From Erysipelotrichaceae bacterium (GTDB lineage Bacteria > Bacillota_I > Bacilli_A > Erysipelotrichales > Erysipelotrichaceae): a stretch of DNA of 29,173 bases. How positions within the stretch are numbered: the first letter of the stretch is position 1; every line of letters begins with the position of its first letter. The DNA lies in contig JAFRAB010000045.1 of assembly GCA_017405675.1 (NCBI GenBank), positions 1 to 29,173 of the forward strand, in the 5' to 3' direction. Under the pieces are notes generated by a model. That model saw nothing but the letters and a program-made list of their open reading frames with translations, did not search any database and had not been told where the DNA came from. Both the position numbers and the translations under genes were made by a program. Shown here piece after piece: positions 23,953 through 29,173 of this stretch.

Positions 23953-24014
23953 AGTACGAATATGTTTTCTGTAAATGTAAACAGATAATAATTAATAAAT
24001 GGAGAAAATACGGT

Positions 24015-27000
24015 ATGGATAATAACGGTGCGAAAAAGAAATTTATCGACAAGTTGAAATTCATGAAGAATCCTTTTGTGGCAAATAAGATTGTGGTCAA
24101 CATTGTACTGATCCTGTTTGGTGCTGCTCTTATAAGCACATTCCTTGATTCTGTTCAGACTAATGTGTCTATATACAAACAGCAGAGGAATAATGAGCTT
24201 GCTCTTTCGGAGGTGGTCTCTCTTCTAAATAAAAATAGTGAGAGTTCAGATAAACTGTCCGAAGTTTACCATGAGGGAAACTGGAGAATTCTTGATGATA
24301 TAGAGCTGCTTTTTTCCAATGGCATGTTTGATCAAATAATTGACGATGATAATACTGTCCGTTCACGGATTTTCAGTGAACTGTCTTCTCCTTCAGGAAT
24401 TAATTATCTTTACATTTTGGATATGAATGGCAGGATCGTCATGAGTCCTGACGAAAGTCTCTATGGATTAAATCCTGCTGCAACAACTCACATGACCCAG
24501 GAAAATCTGAATAAGCTAATGGCCTGGTGTAAGAATGATGATGGTACAGTTGCACCGGTTCTGGTAAAGAACCAGCATGGTTCATTCTATTTCTACTCCA
24601 AACCTTATGAAAATGAAGGCAAACAATATGCTCTGGTTTTAGGTGTAAGCTCCTGGGCGCTTGACGAGAGAATAAGTTCCCTCAAAAATAAGGCAAATGT
24701 CTTAGAGCGTATAGGAGTAATCAATGACGGATTCCTGTTTGCAGTTGATTGTGAGAATGGTCTGTTCCTGCATTATAAGAACGACAGGGACTTCTTAACG
24801 GGACAGGACATACATAATACCGGTCTTGAGGAACAGGCTCTGACTGACGGCTATCATGGAACACAGGTCATTATGGGTGAGAAATACTACTGTACTACCA
24901 AGACACTGGACGATAAGACTGTCATTATAGCTGCAGCACGGTCCAAAAATGTAATTGGCCGCGACAAGTATGTAATCATTTGGTCAGCAATGGGCTTCCT
25001 GCTGGTAATGAGTTTATGTCTGTTCTACGCAGTTGTAGTCAGAAATGATTATATCCGTCAGGGAGTACAGACAGAAAGAATACAGATATCCAAGGATCCT
25101 TATAAGCCAGTCTATTTTAACAAATCAGTTTATTCCAAAGTCTTACCGTTAATGGTAATTGGCTTACTGGCAGTATTCGGAATTTCTTTCTACACTCAGA
25201 CTCTGCTGGAAATCGAAGAAGGCGTTGATAAATCCAAGGTTATAATGCAGGAAGTTACCGGCAGATATGAGGAGAGTCAGGACAGCCGAGAAATCATTGA
25301 GGATTATTACAATTCACGTTTTATTTCTACGGCCAAGCTGATTTCTTTCCTGGTGGAAGAAAGCCCAGATGTGCTGAACATGGAATCTGATTACTATCAT
25401 AGTCTTTATGATGAGAATGGAAACAGACAGTTTGTCCTGGATGACGAAGGTAACCGTCTGAAGTCCGTAGCCAATTCAGCAGCGCTGCAGAAACTCTGTG
25501 ATGAGAACAGCATAGATGCCATTTACATATTTAATGAAAATGGTCATACAATTGCTACAAATACCGCTAACTGGTTCTTTGATCTGAGCTTGAATGAAAA
25601 GGACCAGTCATATCCTTTCCGTCAGATACTGGAAGGAAGAACTGACAGTTATCTGCAGACAGCCATGACCAATGACCTGGGTGAAGAAGCACAGTTCTTT
25701 GGCATAGTTCTGCATTACTATACAACTACTGATGCTGCAGGCAATACGAAATATGTTTCAAGATATGACTTTGAAAAGGCCTGTGCTGATGAAGGAGTTT
25801 CCGGTGTTATAAGTGCCGGTGGCATTACCAAACACAGATCACTTTTACAGATAGAACTGGATGAACAGCTTGTGGACTCCATTACCGGTATAACGGATGC
25901 TGAATATGTTCTTTCTTCCAGAATGCTGGAGGGTGGTGCAATTGTCATGTTTGATGAGAGTCAGGATCATATTTGTCTGTATTCACCTTTAAAAACCAGT
26001 ATTGGCAGACCGGCTGCAGAACTCGGTATGTCTCCAAATGCTTTTAATGGCCTTACATATTATGGTTTCAACAAAATCAATGGTACTAATTACTTCCGGT
26101 ATTTCAGTTATATAGATGAGTATTTTGCCGCAACATTTATTCCGGCTTCTACCATGTTTACCAGCCGTGCTATTATTTCAGCGATTACGGCTGGCGTGTG
26201 TCTGGTAATGATTACCGTTCTGCTGCTGATCATAACTCTGTCTAATGAAAAAGAAGAAGAAGTTTATGACCTACTCAGCAAAGAGGCAAGCAACGATGAT
26301 CTGAATTCAACCATATTCAATATCGTATTGCCTTCAGGCCGCTCAGCCAGCACTACCAAGGCTTCGAACCGCTGGAATAACCGTCGAATACCGTGGAGTG
26401 AGCTCTCACCTGAAATGAAATTGGGTGCCGTACTTGGCTGGGTAATTGCCATACCGATGGTATATTTTGTGTTGTCTGCAATCGGTATTAATTACATTTC
26501 TGATAATGATTCAATCATACGTTATATCATGAGCCAGAACTGGGACAGAGGACCAAACGTATTCGCGTTCAGTTCCTGCATAATGGTTATTACAACAGCA
26601 GTCATAGGTATTGAACTGTTCAGGATCCCGGTACGTCAGTGTACAGCCTTGCTGGGAACTCAGGGTGAAACAATTGGACATTTGTTGCTGTCTATTGTCA
26701 GATATGGCAGTGTTATTACAGCCATATTCTACTGCCTGTATCTTTTAGGTATTGATTCACCTAATCTGCTGGCCAGTGCCGGACTGATTTCTCTGGTCAT
26801 AGGCTTAGGTGCACAGAGTCTTATAAAAGATATTCTCGCCGGTATCTTTATCATATTTGAAAGCGAATTCCGTGTTGGAGATATCGTTACAATTAATGGA
26901 TTCCGTGGTACGGTAACGGATATTGGTTTAAGAACTACTAAGATTTCTGGCGGTGGTAACGTTAAGATATACAACAACAGTGAGATTTCCGGTGTTCTGA

Positions 27001-27338
27001 ATATGACCAAGGAAACATCCGTAGCGTCAGCTACCATTGGTCTGGAGTACGGCCAGGATATTGATTATGTTGAAGAAGTTCTGAATCGTGAACTTCCAAT
27101 ACTCAGGGAAGAAAACAAGCACATTTTGGATGGGCCGACAAATCTTGGTGTTTCTGAATTGGCAGAAAGACGCTACACGGTAACTGTTATTGCCCGCTGT
27201 TCTGAACAGAATGTCCGTGATACTAATAGATTCCTTAATAAAGCTCTCCTGCAGATATTTGCCCGTAATGGCATCAGAATAGCTAATCAGAGTAAGGATA
27301 CTATTAAAAAAGATGTTCCACCGGAAAACATAAAGTAA
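24015..27338 (+). CDS. MscS channel with two extracytosolic sensor domains
   Basis: This is a 1107-residue membrane protein. A first helix at about 25-44 is followed by an extracytosolic region of about 270 residues, helices at about 319-342 and 376-396, a second extracytosolic region of about 320 residues (397-718), and a helix at 719-741. Three more helices precede the MscS pore at about 917-948 (IGLGAQSLIKDILAGIFIIFE). The MscS beta domain (GDIVTINGFRGTVTDIGLRTT) and C-terminal domain follow. The two outer regions show Cache-like strands (YLYILDMNGRIVMS, IYIFNENGHTIAT), so they may be double-Cache ligand sensors; this part is by eye. Ordinary MscS is about 290 residues. GGAG lies about ten bases before the ATG. 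A lipoprotein binding-protein gene follows after 16 bases. Confidence 0.75.
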   Translation: MDNNGAKKKFIDKLKFMKNPFVANKIVVNIVLILFGAALISTFLDSVQTNVSIYKQQRNNELALSEVVSLLNKNSESSDKLSEVYHEGNWRILDDIELLFSNGMFDQIIDDDNTVRSRIFSELSSPSGINYLYILDMNGRIVMSPDESLYGLNPAATTHMTQENLNKLMAWCKNDDGTVAPVLVKNQHGSFYFYSKPYENEGKQYALVLGVSSWALDERISSLKNKANVLERIGVINDGFLFAVDCENGLFLHYKNDRDFLTGQDIHNTGLEEQALTDGYHGTQVIMGEKYYCTTKTLDDKTVIIAAARSKNVIGRDKYVIIWSAMGFLLVMSLCLFYAVVVRNDYIRQGVQTERIQISKDPYKPVYFNKSVYSKVLPLMVIGLLAVFGISFYTQTLLEIEEGVDKSKVIMQEVTGRYEESQDSREIIEDYYNSRFISTAKLISFLVEESPDVLNMESDYYHSLYDENGNRQFVLDDEGNRLKSVANSAALQKLCDENSIDAIYIFNENGHTIATNTANWFFDLSLNEKDQSYPFRQILEGRTDSYLQTAMTNDLGEEAQFFGIVLHYYTTTDAAGNTKYVSRYDFEKACADEGVSGVISAGGITKHRSLLQIELDEQLVDSITGITDAEYVLSSRMLEGGAIVMFDESQDHICLYSPLKTSIGRPAAELGMSPNAFNGLTYYGFNKINGTNYFRYFSYIDEYFAATFIPASTMFTSRAIISAITAGVCLVMITVLLLIITLSNEKEEEVYDLLSKEASNDDLNSTIFNIVLPSGRSASTTKASNRWNNRRIPWSELSPEMKLGAVLGWVIAIPMVYFVLSAIGINYISDNDSIIRYIMSQNWDRGPNVFAFSSCIMVITTAVIGIELFRIPVRQCTALLGTQGETIGHLLLSIVRYGSVITAIFYCLYLLGIDSPNLLASAGLISLVIGLGAQSLIKDILAGIFIIFESEFRVGDIVTINGFRGTVTDIGLRTTKISGGGNVKIYNNSEISGVLNMTKETSVASATIGLEYGQDIDYVEEVLNRELPILREENKHILDGPTNLGVSELAERRYTVTVIARCSEQNVRDTNRFLNKALLQIFARNGIRIANQSKDTIKKDVPPENIK

Positions 27339-27354
27339 GGGAGGCAGAATCATT

Positions 27355-28413
27355 ATGAAAAAAATCATGTTAGTATTACTGGCATTAATTCTGCTTCTTG
27401 CTGGATGTGCCGATAATAGCGATAAAGAAGAGAAAGTAGAACCGGAGATTCCGGAAACCACAGTCATCAGATTGGCTTTGAATGATTCCGGACATATTCT
27501 TAATTTCATAGCAGAAGATCAGGGATACCTGGAAGAAGAAGGAATCAAGGTTGAATATGTCTATGTAAGTACTGATGCTGAGGTGTTTGATGGCCTGAGA
27601 AGCGGAAGAATAGATATAGCGTCCAATTCAGGTACTAACCTGCCTTTACAGGAATTATCTTCAGGAACGAATCTGACTATCTTTGGAGGATATCTGCTGA
27701 CAGGATGCATGCCTGTTTTCACCCGAGTTGAAACTGAATGGAATGGGATTGATGATCTCATTGGTAAAACGATGGCCTGCGAACCAAACCTGTACGCTTT
27801 AACCGGTCCGTTATTAGATAAGGGATATAATCCTCTTAGTCAGATTAAATGGTATCAGCCTGAAAATCAGAATGACCGTATTGCTGCAGTAAAAAGCGGC
27901 GAAGCAGACTTCGGGCTGGTTGGAACAGCACTGAATTATAAAGTACTGCAGGATCCTGAACTAAAGATAGTAACTTATGCAGCAGATGTTCTGCCTGATT
28001 ATTCATGCTGCCGTGTAGAAGCGATGACTTCCTGGGTAAATAAAAATCCTAATACGATAAAGGCTCTGTTAAGAGCCTGGATAAGAGCAATGGAATATTA
28101 TAATGAGCATCATGAAGCAGTGGTAAAATTAACCTCTGAAAAAATAAACGTTGATGAAGCACAGGTAAGAGCATATCTGGATAATCCGCGCTTTAATCTC
28201 AATACTGATCCTATGAAAAAAACTGTAAAGAGAGCCTGGAACTATATGGATCGTCTGGGATTGCTGAATAACGTGGCAAGGCAGATTAATATTGAATATC
28301 ATATAAACGTAAAACTTTATAAAGAGGCTCTTGACGATTGTACTGTCCGTTATGGAAAGGATAATCCGCAATTCTACGAAAAATTACAGGCTCAATATGC
28401 CAGAAACAACTAA
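27355..28413 (+). CDS. Lipoprotein solute-binding protein (NMT1/SsuA-like)
   Basis: This 352-residue protein has a lipoprotein signal with lipobox LLAGC and Cys 18 as the anchored residue, then a periplasmic-binding fold like the NMT1/ThiY/SsuA/TauA group (AEDQGYLEEEGIKVEYVY, LRSGRIDIAS, GIDDLIGKTMA, GEADFGLVG). The ligand could be an aminopyrimidine, sulfonate or similar small molecule, but none is specified. It lies 16 bases after the sensor-MscS gene with GGGAGG before its ATG, so both are on one message. No permease or ATPase gene is present in the window; an IS3 element begins 12 bases downstream and could have separated them. Alternatively, it delivers ligand to the sensor domains of the MscS protein. 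Confidence 0.82.
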   Translation: MKKIMLVLLALILLLAGCADNSDKEEKVEPEIPETTVIRLALNDSGHILNFIAEDQGYLEEEGIKVEYVYVSTDAEVFDGLRSGRIDIASNSGTNLPLQELSSGTNLTIFGGYLLTGCMPVFTRVETEWNGIDDLIGKTMACEPNLYALTGPLLDKGYNPLSQIKWYQPENQNDRIAAVKSGEADFGLVGTALNYKVLQDPELKIVTYAADVLPDYSCCRVEAMTSWVNKNPNTIKALLRAWIRAMEYYNEHHEAVVKLTSEKINVDEAQVRAYLDNPRFNLNTDPMKKTVKRAWNYMDRLGLLNNVARQINIEYHINVKLYKEALDDCTVRYGKDNPQFYEKLQAQYARNN

Positions 28414-28464
28414 AAAACCTGACAGTGAACTGCCCCAGTGAAAATGGACAGTAAAAAAAAGACC

Positions 28465-28501
28465 AAAACCCTCCTGTACAATAAAAGTAAAGGAGGGTTT
28501 T
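28465..28501 (+). promoter_or_regulatory. Hairpin sequestering the OrfA ribosome site
   Basis: AAAACCCTCC at 28465-28474 is the exact reverse complement of GGAGGGTTTT at 28492-28501. The right arm contains the Shine-Dalgarno sequence of OrfA and ends three bases before its ATG, so this RNA hairpin would hide the ribosome site in transcripts that read into the element from outside. Such protection is known in other transposons. Confidence 0.55.
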
Positions 28502-28504
28502 AAA

Positions 28505-28846
28505 ATGGCAGGAAAACCAAATAATAAATATTCACCAGAATTCAAAAAGGAAGCAGTGGAGAAATATCTCAGCGGTCAGTATGGAGGGTATATACTTTTA
28601 AGTCGAGAATTAGGTCTGAGATCAGAGAGACAATTGAAGGTTTGGGTAAAGATATATCGTGAGGATCCGGAACTATTGAAGCAGGATGGAAGGCAGTTAG
28701 GGAAAAAAGACGGAGTAAAAAAAGGCAGGCCAAAGAAGATTAGGCTGGAGGAGCTCAGTCTGGAAGAACAGATAGAACATCTGAAGATGGAGAACGCAAT
28801 ACTAAAAAAAGTGAAGGCTCTCCGCAAAGACTACGGAGAGCACTAA
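28505..28846 (+). CDS. IS3-family transposase OrfA
   Basis: This 113-residue protein has an N-terminal helix-turn-helix (YSPEFKKEAVEKYLSG...LSRELGL..ERQLKVWVK) and a leucine-zipper-like helix near the end (LSLEEQIEHLKMENAILKK), the usual OrfA design. Alone it is a regulator; fused to OrfB by a -1 frameshift it makes the transposase. The frameshift site lies eleven codons before its stop. The length is normal. Confidence 0.88.
   Translation: MAGKPNNKYSPEFKKEAVEKYLSGQYGGYILLSRELGLRSERQLKVWVKIYREDPELLKQDGRQLGKKDGVKKGRPKKIRLEELSLEEQIEHLKMENAILKKVKALRKDYGEH
28804..28811 (+). other. Programmed -1 frameshift site (A AAA AAA G)
   Basis: In the OrfA frame the codons are CTA AAA AAA GTG. Slippage by -1 on the seven A bases joins OrfA to the OrfB frame, which is open from here through 29109. 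This is the standard way IS3-family elements make OrfAB, but the OrfB part is truncated here. Confidence 0.65.
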
Positions 28847-29109
28847 GGTATATGGTAGTCTACGATCTGAAAGAAGATTATAAGATAAGTAAACTATGTA
28901 AGTATTTAAAAGTATCCACCAGTGGTTATTACAGATGGCTTAAGCTGGGAAGACCGATAAGATACAAGTGGGATGAATGGCTGGCAGATGAGATAGAAAA
29001 GATATTCTATCAGACATATAAGGGATATCGATTGATAATGTCAATGAGAAATTCACCAAAAATGTTACTGAAATTTTTACCAGTTTTGTTAATCAGATTT
29101 GTCCTGTGA
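28810..29109 (+). pseudogene. Truncated IS3-family transposase OrfB
   Basis: The frame shows the HTH_21 domain of OrfB (EDYKISKLCKYLKVSTSGYYRWLK, then EKIFYQTYKGYR) and stops after about 100 codons counted from the frameshift site, or 85 from the ATG at 28852. The normal OrfB has about 270-290 residues with a DDE catalytic domain. From about GYRLIMSMRN on, the residues no longer resemble the family, so it is inactive. The sequence beyond is described separately. Confidence 0.75.
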
Positions 29110-29173
29110 CTCCATCAACACATCCTTCATGCGATATGATTTACCCGTGATATTTATAATATGGGAATGATGA
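29050..29173. other. Unassigned sequence past the IS3 truncation
   Basis: About 120 bases follow the point where OrfB loses homology. The plus strand has a short frame (from about 29030 to 29151) encoding ...NVTEIFTSFVNQICPVTPST..., with no start codon or ribosome site. It may belong to a gene or element that continues past the window. I see no terminal repeat or RNA feature. Confidence 0.25.

Larger units (their letters stand above)
28426..29050 (+). mobile_element. Truncated IS3-family insertion sequence
   Basis: The left end starts TGAACTGCCCCAGTG, followed by AAAATGGACAG, which is similar to the ends of IS3-family elements of the IS150 type. OrfA (28505-28846) is intact, a frameshift site lies at 28804, and OrfB runs only about 65 residues of homology before the sequence changes near 29050. 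The right end and the DDE catalytic domain are missing. It sits 12 bases downstream of the binding-protein gene. Confidence 0.75.

Noticed and set aside
29030..29151. Plus-strand frame after the IS3 truncation (NVTEIFTSFVNQICPVTP...)
   Set aside because: It has no start codon or ribosome site, is short, and matches nothing I know, so it is described only as unassigned sequence.
1..29173. CRISPR array, tRNA or rRNA genes
   Set aside because: No regular repeat-spacer pattern, no tRNA cloverleaf with a T-loop motif and no rRNA signature was found by reading both strands; a tRNAscan search was not run.

Overview
The window looks like chromosome from a strictly anaerobic, low-to-moderate GC Bacillota, most plausibly a gut Erysipelotrichia-type organism. 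This is inferred from gene content: ferredoxin-linked 2-oxoacid oxidation, PTS beta-glucoside uptake under a LicT-type antiterminator, LrgAB, Shine-Dalgarno sites of the GGAGG type, and short AT-rich promoters. No rRNA, tRNA or CRISPR array was seen. Both ends carry insertion-sequence remnants: an IS200/IS605-like right end at 1-140, and a truncated IS3-family element from 28426 on.

Layout. 1-308: IS right end and a leader with a strong palindrome. 309-5036: six-gene operon korDABC-sucCD, converting 2-oxoglutarate to succinyl-CoA with reduced ferredoxin, then to succinate with ATP or GTP. 5092-6363 (-): UMF1-type MFS permease. 6509-7852: cytosolic phosphodiester glycosidase. 7864-8502 (-): YigZ/IMPACT protein. 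8503-8820: no protein gene, but a compact, apparently unannotated structured RNA with its own promoter and terminator. 8821-11280: AlkX/YcaQ-type DNA glycosylase, a small membrane protein and an SPL-type radical SAM protein. 11326-14991 (-): licT-bglP-bglA operon with a promoter, an RNA antiterminator site and an overlapping terminator. 15221-16066: DUF89 phosphatase. 16172-19231: an Fe-S/dihydropyrimidine-dehydrogenase-like protein, a PHP phosphoesterase and DeoC. 19346-19981: orphan six-helix membrane protein. 20120-20710: a chimeric, decayed gene. 20909-22653: an ADP-ribosylglycohydrolase and a macrodomain protein, an ADP-ribose-removing pair. 22792-23836: lrgAB. 24015-28413: a 1107-residue sensor-MscS channel followed by a lipoprotein binding protein. 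28426-29173: truncated IS3 element and unassigned sequence.

The most interesting candidates are: (1) the structured RNA at about 8613-8776, with three hairpins each followed by a (C/A)ACATAYA single-stranded motif and a possible pseudoknot; (2) the two-gene unit joining a double extracytosolic sensor to an MscS pore together with an orphan solute-binding lipoprotein; (3) the ADP-ribose hydrolase pair, in which the macrodomain carries an extra C-terminal helical domain; and (4) an in-frame fusion left by a deletion between a nitroreductase and an unrelated hydrolase. All family assignments were made by eye from motifs, with no database search.
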